Of a stretch of DNA of 64,000 bases, positions 37,710 through 50,547 are shown piece after piece. Within the stretch, counting starts at the first letter, position 1, and each line of letters starts with the position of its first letter. The notes beneath the pieces were generated by a model. It searched no databases and was not told the DNA's origin. It was given only the letters and a program-made list of their open reading frames with translations. The position numbers and the translations under genes are program-made. This stretch comes from Myoxocephalus aenaeus (taxonomy: Eukaryota > Chordata > Actinopteri > Perciformes > Cottidae), in assembly GCA_038501785.1 (NCBI GenBank), contig JBAMJR010000004.1, positions 2,339,501 through 2,403,500 on the forward strand, in the 5' to 3' direction.

Positions 37710-39604
37710 AACTGCACTGACATGACTGAATTGGCTGTAAACGTTCAGGGAATCCAAAAATGCAAAACATTTGATGGATTTCAAGTTCTCACATGTCAGA
37801 GTTTGCTGCTTTTCTTGGTCTTACGTTATAGTACTTTGTTCAACTGTTTGGAAAAAATAAGAATTTAAACCAATTAAATATAGAGAAAATAGCAGGCAGA
37901 TGAATGTATAATGAAAATAAGAATTATTTGCGGCCCCACCTTGGTTATATTGTTTCTAGATCTATAAGAGAACTGCTAATGTTCAAAACCACTTCATCAA
38001 CCACTGACGTTGGTGGAAAGAGAAGAGAAAAGTTTTCCAGGGGAAATTCAAAGAGTTTCATTTCAACAGTCTTTCTCGACTGTAAAATAGCTGAATATGG
38101 CATGAAATACAAATGCAAAGAGTACAATAATAAGAATACCACTGTAAATATCCAAAACAAACATACTTGCACGCACAAGAAAAACCCTTGTAAAGCATCA
38201 CCTTCAGGCTTGCAATGCACACACACGCACACCCACACACACACACCTAGTGGCAAAGTAAAGGTCATGCATGAAACGTGCATCTATGCAGATTTCTAAA
38301 GCTTTCTTTCACTGGGAGCAGACAACAGGCTCAGGCAGGTTCTGCCTTTGCCACAAGGACAAGCCTTCAGTGAAAATAAAAGAATGACATCATGTGACAT
38401 TGCAATTTAGGTCAGCAGCACGCAGCAGAGAGGAAGGAAAATAAATCTGTCAGAGCACTATGTATTTGGTAAAAGCATAATTAAATTGCATGAAAGTATA
38501 TTTAAACAGAAGCTCCATGGGCAAGATACAAATTACCATAATCCCTAACTGCTACGGTGCCACTCAGTCCATGATACCATAAATATGCCTCTGCCCCTTA
38601 GATTTCCAGGCTAACAACTCGATAGAATATCATTATTATAATGACAGGGTGTCAGCAAAGGTGTTGCTCTTGCTATAATATTGTTTAAGTGCAATCTCAA
38701 GATTAAAGCTGTAAGCACACCACTTATATTTAGGATCTATGTGTCATGTCACACAAGACAGTGAGTGGTAGTGAGAGTGTTTGTATGTGTACATGCTTGT
38801 ACGTGTCATGTGAAGGCACCAACACATTCATGATGGCCATGTGACGTGTACATTGACAGACACGTGTGGGGTTGTTTGTTTGAACCCGTTAGAGAAAACT
38901 ATTTAGCATTAAACTTGCCTAAAAGTTTTTGTGCATTGGTTTTGTTCAGACATGTCTGTTGTGGGGAAAGCGGGTTTATGAAGGATCCACCCTCAGAAAA
39001 CCCTGATAAATAATGAGTTGTAATACATTCCAAAAGTATTCAATTTACTGATTCACTGTTTTCCTGTCACTTCTGCTATTGTCTACTTTGAATATAAGTA
39101 CTGTCAACAAACCAGTTACCTTTCAGTTGTGGAATTTAAATGGAGGCTAGAAAAGTAGCAAACGCCATAGAAATACTGGCAAGGAGTGGAGTCAGTTGTT
39201 GTTGTTGTTTTTTTTGGGGGGGTGGGGGGCTTCACCCCTTTTTCATAAGGCCACATCATATTAGTACTCTAATTATATATTCATACTCTTAAGGCTACTT
39301 TTGAGCATAAATGGAGCATTTCTACTTCTTAGAAAATTGATTTCCCTCTGTAGGTTTTCTTTCGAAACACCAAGACGATAAATAGCTCACAAACCTGCTC
39401 TTTGATTTGAAAGAAATTACACAAAAAACATCGAAGCTACGAAAAATAACCCAACTGAAATGTGCCGCTGAAAGAAATGTAGCCTTACAGTCTGAAGGAA
39501 TAGAAAGGCAAAGAATTATAAATAAAATGATCAATATAATTTCCATAAAATGATGAATGTATGGAATTGTGACAATAATATAACAAAAAGCAATAGATAC
39601 AGGA

Positions 39605-39926
39605 TAACATTCCTGCCAACTGCGATAAGACTTTATAATAAATCACAACTGGCCAGTTGAATCATCAATAACCCTCGCACCGCTTTTGTCGTTTAGTTAG
39701 TCACTGTATATACTTATATTTCAATGCATATACTTTAAATACACGTTATACACTGTATATACTTATTTAATTTTCTTAAATGTAATATGTTCTGCTCTGC
39801 TATTTTATTGTATTATATATATTGACTATTTTCATACTTAATATATGTATGTTTACTCTGTAACTTGCTTGGTGCTGCTAAAAACTGATTTACCCCTGGG
39901 GATGAATAAAGTATCTATCTATCTAG
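39605..39926 (+). repeat. L2/Rex-like LINE 3' end
   Basis: AT-rich 3' region ending in 'cctggggatgaataaagtat' and CTAT units. This is the classic tail of teleost LINEs, here 5'-truncated. Confidence 0.65.
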
Positions 39927-39929
39927 ATT

Positions 39930-40105
39930 AAATGTTCATAGTTATATGTTATTCTGTATTGTACTGTTTTCTACCGTTTATTATTTATATTACTTGTTTA
40001 GATTTGTTTGACTGTGTCTCTTGTGTGCACTGTACCCTGTTTGCTGCTGTAATCCTGAAATATCCCCACTGCGGGACTAATACAGGAATATCTAATCTAA
40101 AAAAA
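39930..40105 (+). repeat. Second LINE 3' end in tandem
   Basis: Ends 'cccactgcgggactaataca' followed by an ATCTAATCT tail and an A-rich run. It is a related but different subfamily from the tail immediately to its left. Confidence 0.6.
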
Positions 40106-41269
40106 ATAAAACTGACATAACATGTGTCTGCTAAAATGATCCGATTATGTCACAGAACATTGTGAATCCCCACAAACTGAGCAGCATTGACACATTGCAG
40201 CCCCAAAGCCTCACAGACTACCTGGTGCTGTGTACGCAGAGGGAAGACTTGTTGTATTTATTAAGCGCATTCTTCGCAGAGGCTTTGCCTTCCTTCAGCT
40301 CTGCACAGTTTCGCTGGGAGCGAAGCTGCGGAGTCGGATAACAGGATGTGGACGGACGCAGAGGACTGCCACGTCTTCGCCCCTCCCCGCCGGGGGAAAC
40401 TCATGCGAGAAGACACACGGCCCAATGGAGTCGGGACAGATTTCACCAGGAATAACCCCTCAATAACCCCGCGAGCTCACTTGACAGCAGGGGGGCTCGT
40501 GCTTTAAGGGGAAAGGCGGCAGATAGCGCCGTCTGTTTACTCTCAAACCAACGAGACTGTAACTTCAAAGATAAAAAACTTTCCAGTGAATGTTAGCGTT
40601 TAGCCCCCAAATACCAGCCCGGTGCCACGGGCTCACTGCGGTGTGCGACATGGCAGACGGTTCACGCACAGAGGGAACAGACACACTGCCCGTGTATAGT
40701 GTGTGTGTGTGTGTGTGTGTAACGTAGTGTGAAGCTGGAGCCGAGCAGCAGCATCCCACGCTGCGTTGCACCGGAATGTCACAACATAGACGAAGTTGCA
40801 TTCACGGGGGGGAGGATAAATCAGACTCGCTTGTCTTTTCTCGCCATTTACGACTTTCTCCCGACTGAATTGAGCTCATTGTACTCACCAAAAGTCGTCT
40901 AAATATTCTTTGCTGCTGCCGCGAACTATCGTGAATATCAAAGTGTGTCCCCGGTTAAGCTAACGGTAGTTTAGCATGGCTAGCGTGAACTTAACTATGA
41001 AACAGCAGTCCGTCACAACAATGTGACAGAAGAACTAACGGGTTTTAATCTTTTAAAATACCTTATCTGACTCAGGAGTCCATATTTACCTGAACGAGAG
41101 CATCCTGCGGCAGACGTGTGTGTGTGTCCTTGTGGTCCCGGGTCCTCTGACTCTGGATCAGTTAACGGTGCGGAGGTGAACACTGAGGGTACTGGGACCT
41201 ATATGGGACGGTATCTGGTGGTAAGAAGGGCTGGATTCCCAAAAGCCTGAATGCTACGTGCAGAACCTC

Positions 41270-42597
41270 ACATGCATAAGGTCGCCTCGCTCCGAGAGGC
41301 TGTGGGGGCTGGCGCTGGACTTGCTAGGGGAGGTGTCTCTCCTTGTCTTACACAGCCACGGATGAGTAGGCTGCTCGAGGTTTTAATGTCAAGCGTGTAT
41401 CTGTGTTTAACGCGACCAGCGAACGTCACCTTTCTGCCACGTGTTGAAATTGGGCTGCAAAACTGTGAAGTGCTTTCTTTTCTTTTTTTAACTCTGAATA
41501 TGTCTGCCAATAATAAAAAAAATATATGATATATATATCTTTTTTTTTTACCATAGTATATTCATTGACATAAAGGCACAAGTTGTGTACTCATAGATGC
41601 AATAGCCCCATTCAAGCTAATGTTCTTTGTAGTTTTAAACTGCTTAACTTGGCCAAAAAAAAACTTATTTTCACCTGCCTTTACTCTTCCTCTTCCTACC
41701 ACATTCCAGAAAATTCTTTCCTCCCAACCAAAAAGTGTGACTGGAGGGAGGGAATTCCTGTTGCATGCTACTGAGTTCAACAGGGTGGAGCCAAGTGTGT
41801 GTGTGTGTGTGCGCGCGCGTGTGCGTGTGAGTGTGAGAGTGAGAGAGAGGCTAACTGTTAAGTTGACTGCAATACAACAAATCTCAATGGCATGCCCTGT
41901 GTAAACTCTAGAGAATGTATGTCTGTGATAAACAAAGGCCATTTGCAAGCCTCCATTCTGTTTTTAAATCTTTTTTGAACATGAATAATCAGAATAGTAT
42001 AATACCATCACGGCATGTAACAGAATTGAAGAAAAAAAAAATTCTCTTGTAAAACACGATAATTACACTTTAATAATGAATACTTTCTATCAACCCTCAT
42101 CAAGCAAAATGTAGAATATTTGGTTACATAAAAATATGCTTTGAATTTGGGAAATGAATGCGTCTTTTGTCCATACATGTTGACTTTTGGACTTTACTGA
42201 GTTATTGGAAATGTTTGGATCACACAAGTCAGAAGCAATCCTAAACAGCCATCACTGTAATCTAATTCTACAAATAGTATAATACCAAACATATTAGTGG
42301 AGCTGCAACTGTGCAGAAATATCCGGGTTAAACACAATGAATAGTCTTTAAAAAAAAGTTCATATTTTACATTTTATATTTAGATGAGATAAAGATTAAT
42401 CTGACTGGCTCATTTATACAAGATAAGTAAACTGAAATAGAAAAGGTAAAGTATTGTAACATAAGCATATAAAGCAGGAATAAAAAGTGTGTAAGAAGTA
42501 ATCCTAACACCAGTGCCCCTAATAGAATAACAATAAGATGAATACTAGGCATACTTAAATTCACTACCAGTCCGGCATTTTTTTCTCCTCATAACTT
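41270..42597. other. Intergenic region between p4ha1 and styxl1
   Basis: Head-to-tail spacer on the minus strand: p4ha1 first exon and promoter at the left, styxl1 3' end at the right. A short TG/CG alternating tract lies at about 41793-41830. No other feature seen. Confidence 0.45.
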
Positions 42598-42603
42598 TTT
42601 ATT
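42598..42603 (-). terminator. styxl1 poly(A) signal
   Basis: AATAAA on the minus strand about 110 bp after the styxl1 stop codon. Confidence 0.55.
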
Positions 42604-42714
42604 CTTAGGCTGAAATAAAATTCGGTCCCATCCAAATTTTTCCAGCTATAAGCCACCTTCTGAATCCGCCACTGGTCCAGTGTATCCTCCTCTCCATTCC
42701 CCTCCTTACTCCAG

Positions 42715-45490
42715 TCATCGGCAGATGTCGCTCAGGGAGGTGAGTTTGCTCCCAAACAGCAGCTCCTCGTAGGTGAGCAGCTGACGCAGGAAGTTCACGT
42801 TGGGTGCCGAGCACGCCCTCCTCTCCTTCAACCAGCGCAGGGCGTGAAGCAGTGACCAGCATCGATGCTCCATGAGGAAGGCCAGCGTTAGTGCCGAGCT
42901 GCGACTCCTGCCAACGCTACAGTGGACAAGGACGCGGCCGGCAGGCTCAGCCCTCAGGGCGGAGTTGATGAACCTGGAGGCCAGCGGCAGTGCCTCCACC
43001 AGATCCTGCTGGGCATCGTCGCTCAGACACAGCCTCAGGTAGCACAGCATGTTGGGGAAAGCATCGGGGCAGTTGGCAGTGGCGTTGACCACATGTGTGA
43101 TATGTAGATTCTTGATGATGCGGTAGTCGGAGGCCTGGGAGGCAGAGCCCTGATAGAGAGCTTCTTCCAGGATCTCTGAGGGGTAGATGGTGAGAGTGTG
43201 CCGCTCAGGTTCCAGCAGGACCATACGTGGTGTGCAGAGGAAATGGTAGAAGGCACGGAAAGCCGAAAATCCCCCCAGCAGGATGACGGGGTCCATTCCC
43301 AAACCACTGAGCTGGAAGAAACAGCGCAGGAGGTCTGGGGAGTCTTTCCTGGCCTTCACACTGCCCACTGAAATATGCACAGAGGCACATAGAAACAATG
43401 ACAGCGACAGAACACAGACAGCGAGAAGGAGTCAATACAGATAGTCAGGCAGATGTCAACACAACTAAGAGTATACAGCACAGTGCTTTGAACAAAATGC
43501 TGAGGTCAGCACGTTAACATGCTCATCGACAATGCTAACATGCTGAAATTGAGCAGATATAATGTTTACTATGTTCACTAGGTTAGTTGAGCATGTTAGT
43601 GTTATGTCAAATAATAAGGAACAGTTAAGACTTATGGGAATGTTATCAGTTTCACCGGTAGTTGGTCATGAATCAAAATATTGACCTATTGACCTGATGA
43701 TTGATGAGTTGTCAACTCAAACTTGGTGGAGTGGGCGGATTCAAAGGTCTGGACCCAGGCAATTCATCAAGACGGTTCAGTAAAAGCCTAAAATGTCAGC
43801 TTGTTATTCGTGTCTGAATGTAGTTTTCTGACCTGGGCTGCATCCTTCTTCTGCATACAGCAGGATTATAGAATACTTCTGCAGTTCAATGCAGCTGATC
43901 AGACAGCCCAGCACGGGGTGGATCACCGTCACAGCGGCCCGCGCCGTCACCACGTGGCTCTCCTCGTACCTAACACACACATTCGTAAAGAGTATATCAT
44001 AACTGCAACATCAGCTTCGCACAATGTTCTTCTAGAATAGATTTCTTAAAGCATACTTTTTTTTCTATTGGCAATAAATTCCATAAAAAGACTAAAATCA
44101 GCCCATTTGTTCCTCCTGAAGATAAAAAAGTAATTTCTTAAAAACAGCTGGGCACTAGTTTTCAATAGTGCATTTGTTTGGGAACTATTTTCAGAAGCGG
44201 ACTAATTCACATTTGGTGTTCTGATGAGAATCTCCAGCAGCAGGACGGTGTGTACAGATTGTAAAGCCCTCTGAGGCAAATATGTAATTTGTGATTTTGG
44301 GCTATACAAAATAAACTGAATTGAATTGAATTGTATTTATGTGGGAATGACTCAAAATGAACTCCCTTTATTTTAAATAGGGAACATGTCGGACGGTGCA
44401 ACAACGTGGCTCAACCATGGACAATAAATGGAGCCGTATGGCACGGAGCAACAAGTCACAGCATGTCAGGGTTTGAAAACACAGACAATACTAGCTAGTA
44501 GAATCAATTCATTGTTGGTTTTCATCTTTTCATGGAGAAAAACATCACCAAAGTGATTCTTTAAATTGGTAAATAGTCCCAAAAACTGTGCTTCAAGTAA
44601 CTAGTCCCTACATAATTTTTTGAGGTCACCTTATAGCTGTTCGTCCAAACAAGAAAAGCAACAGCTATGCAACGTAATGTACAGACCCCTGCAATAAATA
44701 CTATATTTGTGAGGTTTTTGTTGAGACAGATGTGTTGCTTCAAAGCAGATAACGTTTGATGCCAGATCATGCTGCAGACGGGATGCATTTCACTGTACAG
44801 GCGTTGGTATATTGTGTCTGACTCGTACACCCAGTGCAGCACCGACCTCTCTGTGCAGCGACAGTCCAGGATGAGGATATAGTACGGATCATACAGGGCC
44901 GGCTGGCCATCCTCTGCGCTCAGCAGGTTGTACACTTGCTGTGGGGAGACATATCCTCTCTCCACATACGCCGTTACTGGAGGAGCAGGAACCAGCACCT
45001 CCTTGGGCTCACACGCTGGTAGAAGACAAATATAAAGAGTATATGGCCTGTCTGCATGTGTGTGTGTGTGTGTGCACACATTTTTTCTGAGTAAAGACAG
45101 TGAGAAGTTAGAAGTACAAATACTCCCATTACCTTTGTTCTGAATAGGTATGATGGAGAAATGGTCGCTGTCCGTTCTGTTGACCTCTCTGACAGAGATG
45201 CAGCTCACTGTTTGGGATGTGTTGACAGGCTCCTTGGAGTTTCCCCTACGACTGTTGTTCACTCTGACACGGACACAGAGACACATGCACACAGGGAAGA
45301 GCGATCTCAGTACATTAATACAGCAACGTTACGAGACCAAACACAAAACCAATTTAAGACACTTCACCAATGCACTGTTTTTGTTGTTCACAATTTAAAT
45401 AACCAGCAGGACTCTTTACCTGGACAGTAGTACGCCCATCTCGTTTAAGTCATTTGGCAGACGCATCAGCTGTTCCCAGCAGCCCCTCAT
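42715..45490 (-). CDS. styxl1: Serine/threonine/tyrosine-interacting-like protein 1 (rhodanese + DSP)
   Basis: Five exons: 45420-45490, 45133-45263, 44847-45015, 43833-43969, 42715-43367. Total 1161 nt, 386 aa, and all junction phases agree. After a Ser/Asn-rich N-terminus of about 65 residues comes a rhodanese-like (CH2) domain, about 75-200 (YVSPQQVYNLLS; LILDCRCTERYEESHVVTA, like the YDESHV of human STYXL1). A dual-specificity phosphatase domain follows at about 225-375. Its P-loop HCSVGRSRS starts near residue 318, and an upstream LCLSDD supplies a candidate general-acid Asp. Mammalian STYXL1 (MK-STYX) is a pseudophosphatase without the Cys, so this copy looks catalytically competent. The architecture also occurs in MAP-kinase phosphatases, but sequence and size fit styxl1 best. 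Confidence 0.82.
43505..43775. repeat. Common teleost interspersed repeat in styxl1 intron
   Basis: Begins with 'acatgctaacatgctg'-type phrases and continues with 'gggaatgttatcagtttcac' and 'ttggtcatgaatcaaaatat'. This text recurs in many fish introns. Class is unknown to me. Confidence 0.5.
44236..44332 (+). repeat. LINE-like 3' tail with (TTGAA)n
   Basis: Carries 'ttgtaaagccctctgaggca' and 'ttgggctatacaaaataaac' then GAATT repeats, the standard end of an abundant teleost retroelement. Confidence 0.65.
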
Positions 45491-47955
45491 TAGAAAAACA
45501 TGCTAAACTAAGAAACAAAGAGATGCCGTTAAACACACACACACAGATTTGAAAAATCCCATGTTGCACTATTTCTTGTAGCTGTGATTCTTCCCCCGCG
45601 TCGCTTCAGCCTTGCCCTTAAATTAGCTGGTAGTCTGGGAAACACAGTAACGGTTAAGTGCTCTAAAGAGCACCGAGGTAGCTGGCTGTGACAGGTGATA
45701 GATGAGAGACCTGGACAGGAGTCCTCACACAAATTAACTCCCGATAGTTGCAGTGCACATGGAAATTCGGTCAGGGCAATGTTTTAAGTTGCTCTTTAAA
45801 AAAAAAGAAAAAAAAAGACAAAGATTACTGTAGTATTTAGACAACAAAAGAAAGAAGATGAAATAATACATGGGGATATAAAAGTTCACACCAGGCTACT
45901 AAGTCAGGACTGTAATGCCCATATGCATGGTTAATAAACCTTGGCAAGAGCAAGTGTAATTTTGGCGTTGCTTCATGAACACATTGAATTGATGAATCAT
46001 ATTCTTTGTTTGCAAATAGCTTTCTTTTTGTCAGGATCAGAGCATCCTTCAATACAATTGTGTCTTCACAAACATGCAAAAGACACATTCATTCAACAGC
46101 GTACTTGCTATTTCAGAAACATAACAAACAATGTCCACTGTCACATTTAACCTCCTCACCCATGTACAATTTTAACCTCATCCTAGTTGCCTCATTGAAA
46201 TAATACAGTTTGTAAGTTAGTTATGAATATATATATATATATATTGCGCAGAATTCTGCAGAAAGGACAAATATAGTTCCATAACTAGATCCAGGATGAC
46301 ACACATTTCACATGTGTTTTGAAAATGAATCATATTTCAAGGTTAAGGCTAAACATCAAACCGATTTATTTGAGAAAATAATGTTGTTAATCTAATTCCC
46401 CCAAAACACTGTTGTCTTATTTTAATGATATGTTGTATTCCTAAAAGCCTGCTTCCAACGCTTTGTGAGATGAGAAGGCCACCAACAGCACAACAGAGCA
46501 TGACTGCTCCCTGCTGGGCTCCTGGTGAACTCATTGCTAACGGCCTGGTCTACACTTAGTGAACGGTCAGGGAAGAATACATACACAAGTAAGTATTAAA
46601 GTAAAAGTATGTCCACATATCAGTGTGCTTCAGTCACTACAGTTCCTTTAAATCCTCATTGAGAGCCTTTACAGACAGCATCTTACAGACCTGCACTCTC
46701 TCAGCCTCAGGAGTCTGTTTCCCTCATGGACTCCATGATGCCATGCAGGCAAACAGCCACAAACAGGTGTCAACCCGGGAGTCTAGTCTCTCATCAGCAG
46801 GAACACATCAATAAACTTAAACATCTGTTATTAAGGTGACATTCCTCTCCCGAGGAAACATGTTGTCTGTCACACACGTTGTGTAATGAAATGTGTCAGC
46901 AAACAATGATCCCAATGGACTCCTGTGTGGAAGCACACTTTTAAAATAACTGCAGGAAAACGTTGTCTTAACGTCCCTCAAACTCCGCTACCGTTAACTC
47001 TCTTTTCTGTGGCGGAAACGGGCTTCCATACATCTTCAATAAGGAGATAAGATAAACAGAGCAGGATGACCAAAGTCCATCTGGACACGGCGAGACAACA
47101 AGAGAGGCGAAAGCCCGCATCAGAGAGCAGAGAGGCTCACGGAGCGGAGAGACACGTCTGTTCAGACCAAAGTGGATTTATAATATTATTATAAGCCTCT
47201 TTATTATTTGTAGCCCCGTCAGAGGGGATGGTTGCAGTTTGAAGATGAAATACGGATTCATGACGCATTTCAAATGGTGAGAAGAGTTTATCTCTATCGC
47301 GCTTTTTTTTGTACATAGTGTAAACAAATATATAAAACTGTGTTTTCTGTAAATACCTGTTCCTTTTTAGAGCAGCGGTTAAGCTGATAGCCTTTGTGTT
47401 ATGTGCTTTTTCCGATGTTATTATTACGATCATCTTTCAAAAATGTCTTCAACAACAAAATAAGATATTATTTACTGTACATAGCCTTGTTATTATACAT
47501 TAAAACGAAAATGTATATTTCGATAAAGAGCACGAATATTCTGTTATTTAGGCATCATAAACGGGGCTTCCGTTTGGCGGAAAAACAGATACATCCATCA
47601 ATAAAACAGACTTTAAAAGGACACATTAAAAAGGAAAACACGTTAGGAACGAGTAGCATTCAGATACACCTAATTAAAACACCTACAACCAAATAAAACC
47701 AGGACCACCATAAGTCAGGAGCTGTTTTTGCTGGTAATGTTGTAGATTTAGTCCTGGATATAGAACATATAGAACATATATATATATAGATATAGAATAT
47801 ATGTTGAAATAGTTTTAGAGGTCACCTGGTTAGTTATAGCACAGCTGCAGTAACTAGTGAGGAAGAGACAGCTAATGGTTAACCCAGGTTTGTATTCCTG
47901 TTCTTTGGAGGCCTGTAATGTTACACTCATGTGAATTCATTTTGTTCCCACACAG
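45491..47955. other. Divergent intergenic region, styxl1 / SLC35-like
   Basis: Both flanking genes point outward, so their promoters lie here. I see no certain first exon for the plus-strand gene. The block 46252-46356 is a near copy of ecd intronic sequence (entered separately). Otherwise AT-rich and featureless to me. Confidence 0.45.
46252..46356. repeat. Near-duplicate of the last ecd intron
   Basis: 105 bp that match 52916-53025 closely, in the same orientation, with a handful of substitutions and one small indel. The matched unit in ecd runs from the first bases of the last exon through the splice acceptor and most of the intron. Confidence 0.8.
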
Positions 47956-47978
47956 CAGCACCTGAACACAATGACAGC

Positions 47979-49002
47979 ATGTCTATAGGCAAAAGGTAAT
48001 CCAACTGGCTTTTATGCATACATCATATCTATTTTAATATTTCTGGTATTCTGGGAACCACGCAGGCAAATGATAAAGCCGACTGTATCTTCATAGCCAA
48101 ACTTTATAGCCGCACTTTACTTATGTTTGATTTATTACAGCAGATATGTAAACCTGTCATACAACCTGGCATCCAAACAAAAACCTTCGAAAGCAGAGTT
48201 AAAGAGTTAAAGCACAAGCTGGTTTTTCATTTTTCTTGTTTTACTTTGTTAAATGTTTTATCTGTGCCGTTGTTTATTATGTGATCTGTACAATAAGTTC
48301 CCATGTGCACAGTTCAGGGAGCTGGAGGAGTGGATGGTGTGCCTCAGCGTCGAAGAGTCTTTGGTCTACTCATGCGCTGAAGGCCCTGCTTCCCACCCTG
48401 TGCCTGGCGGTGGTGATGGTGTACGGCCTGGCCGACAAACTCAGGAACTTTGTGGCCAGCATCTTCATCCCACAGTACCACTTCCCATACGCAGTGGCGC
48501 TCTGCTTTGCCCAGGTTGGTGCGCGCTGTCTGGCTGCTTTCTAAGGATGAGTCCCATTTTATTCTGAGTTAATCAATCAAATATGGAGGCACTCTTTGTC
48601 TAAGCACCAGCACCTGCGTATTTTAATAAATATTTGAAAGACAACACTGCACACATTGGCTCACCTGCTGTTAAATACTCTATACACAGAGTATTGTGCG
48701 TCATGACAGAGCATACTACGATTACATGTGCCTTTATATAGTATTTCTGCCAACACACAGGCAAAAGTCAAACAACAACTTGTTTGTTAATACTGAAGTA
48801 CCACATATATGAAAAAAACTCACACACACTGTACTACTACTACTAACATTAATAATAATGATAATAACGTGTCATTCATTTGACAATTTGTTCGACAAAA
48901 ATAATAATAATTCTATTGGATTGCTGTTAATCATTGGGGAAGTTAACTTCATACATGTACAATGAAATGTCGGCTGCAGGCTATTGTAACTCTGTCAGTA
49001 TT

Positions 49003-49054
<52 letters not shown>

Positions 49055-50547
49055 GTTTGCAGGACACATCGTGTGGTAGTGTTGGTGGTGGGCAGTGACA
49101 GAAAGGGTTCAGTGTTGATTAACAGTTAGGACCCACGATGTTTAACCAAACAGCTGCACAAACGGCTGAGACATGTGGCCCCATCCAAAGGTTGAAACTA
49201 GCTAAAAACTTTGTGAATGAGTCGTGTCAGGGTTCAGATGAACTAGACAGTAAACCAAACATACATTATCTGTGGATATCAGGTAAATGCAGTGCTTTAA
49301 AAAAATAAATAATGTGTTAACAGTTTTTGGGGGATTTTTACCATTGAAACAATTGAGACCATACAAAGTACATACTTATAACTATACATGTCATGTAAAC
49401 ATTAATAAATACATATATAAATGATAAAGAATAATAGTGAATCAAATAAAAAAGAAAATAATAATAACATAGTCAGTAAAACAGGGTGTGGATGCCTATT
49501 ACCCCTTTACCATTGGTGTAACTATAGAGAGTCAACAAAGCCATGTACACATGTGATTTATGAGTTCTGAAAAGAGAGATTGCACTATGCTTAACGCTCC
49601 CAGCAATCTGCTCAAATCGATTGTCAAACTTATATTAAGCATCACATTAGCAGCCTCATTTCAGCAGTTAAATACTTCTGCCTTCTATTTGAGTTTTGAG
49701 TGTTTTTTATAGATACTGTAACTATTTATATTTACATGATCTCTTCCAGGTCCTGGTCTCTATCGTAGTCTTAAATCTCCTCCATGTCCTGAATCTGGTA
49801 CCTCTGAGGCATTACTCCAGGTCCCTGGGTGAGAAGATGCTGGTGCCTTCCATCTGCAGCAGCATCCATGCTGTGCTGGCCATGTGGGCCAAGGCTAACA
49901 GCTCGAATGTCGGCCTGTTCCCTCTCATCCTGCCTCTGCTGCCCATGGTAACTCTGGGTTTCAGTTACTCTCAGAAGCTGGCATCCTTTCCATCCCTGCA
50001 CGTCTCGGCTCCGATTTCCATCCTGGGCGGGACGTCTTTTGTCGTCACAGGTAAAAAAGTTGAGATGTTATTTCGAGTGGAAACTGATGGTTCTTCGCCT
50101 CTATTTAACATCCTGTCTGTCTCTCTCTTTCTCTCTGCAGCCTCCCAGGGTCTGTCAGGTGTCGGGCTTCTGGAGTACATGTATGCACCTCTGGCTTTAA
50201 TCCTCCACAGTCTGTCTCTGACTTGGATGGCTAAAGTGTCTGAGGCCGAGCGCCGCCACTCCCCCGACGCCCAAGCCTCCATTTTTGACATCTACTACAC
50301 CCAGCTGGTCAACCAGAGCTGCGTCCTGGGCCTCCTGTGGCTGCTGCACCCGGAGAGTCCCTGGCAGGTGTTGAGTCACAGCAGCTGGCAAAGCCTGCTC
50401 TTCCATGGATACCTGTTCGCTATTCTCCTGCTGGGTATGGTGTTGAACTTCCTGGTCGGGATGTCGGCCCTGCGCGTCTCACCGTTTGCCGCTGCGCTGC
50501 TGCACTCAGCAAGGCAGCTGGTGCAGCCGTTCCTCCAGTTTTTGTAG
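47979..50547 (+). CDS. SLC35-like multi-pass membrane transporter
   Basis: Exons: 47956-47995 (ATG at 47979), 48313-48514, 49750-50050, 50141-50547. Coding total 927 nt, 308 aa, with consistent phases at all three joins. The protein has about ten hydrophobic segments (for example LLPTLCLAVVMVYGLA, FPLILPLLPMVTLGF, LLFHGYLFAILLLGMVLNFL), a charged cytosolic loop (KVSEAERRHSPDAQ), and a C-terminal pair like that of SLC35 nucleotide-sugar transporters. Size and topology fit the drug/metabolite transporter superfamily. I do not recognise the exact family member, and substrate is unknown. The reading frame is open upstream of the chosen ATG within exon 1 (APEHNDS), so an earlier exon may add residues. 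The gene is divergent from styxl1 and convergent with ecd. Confidence 0.72.
48515..49749. other. Intron of the SLC35-like gene
   Basis: Holds a (TG)n run at 49008-49050 and AT-rich sequence; no exon seen. Confidence 0.5.
49008..49050. repeat. (TG)n microsatellite
   Basis: Pure TG run of about 43 bp in the intron of the SLC35-like gene. Confidence 0.95.

Larger units (their letters stand above)
37334..41089. other. p4ha1 5' intron and promoter-proximal region
   Basis: There is no coding exon in these 3.7 kb. Two LINE tails lie at 39605-40105. A CpG-rich stretch spans about 40280-40520. Two good minus-strand donors, at 40888-40887 (TTTTGG|GTGAGT) and 41089-41088 (GTTCAG|GTAAAT), mark likely alternative noncoding first exons of p4ha1 that splice to 37333. 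Confidence 0.5.

Noticed and set aside
44561..45292. 243-aa minus-strand frame
   Set aside because: It reads through introns; the real styxl1 exons inside it are 45133-45263 and 44847-45015.
47050..47170. Short ATG frame upstream of the SLC35-like gene as its first exon
   Set aside because: It ends in a stop and no donor gives the single-base overhang needed to join the exon at 47956.
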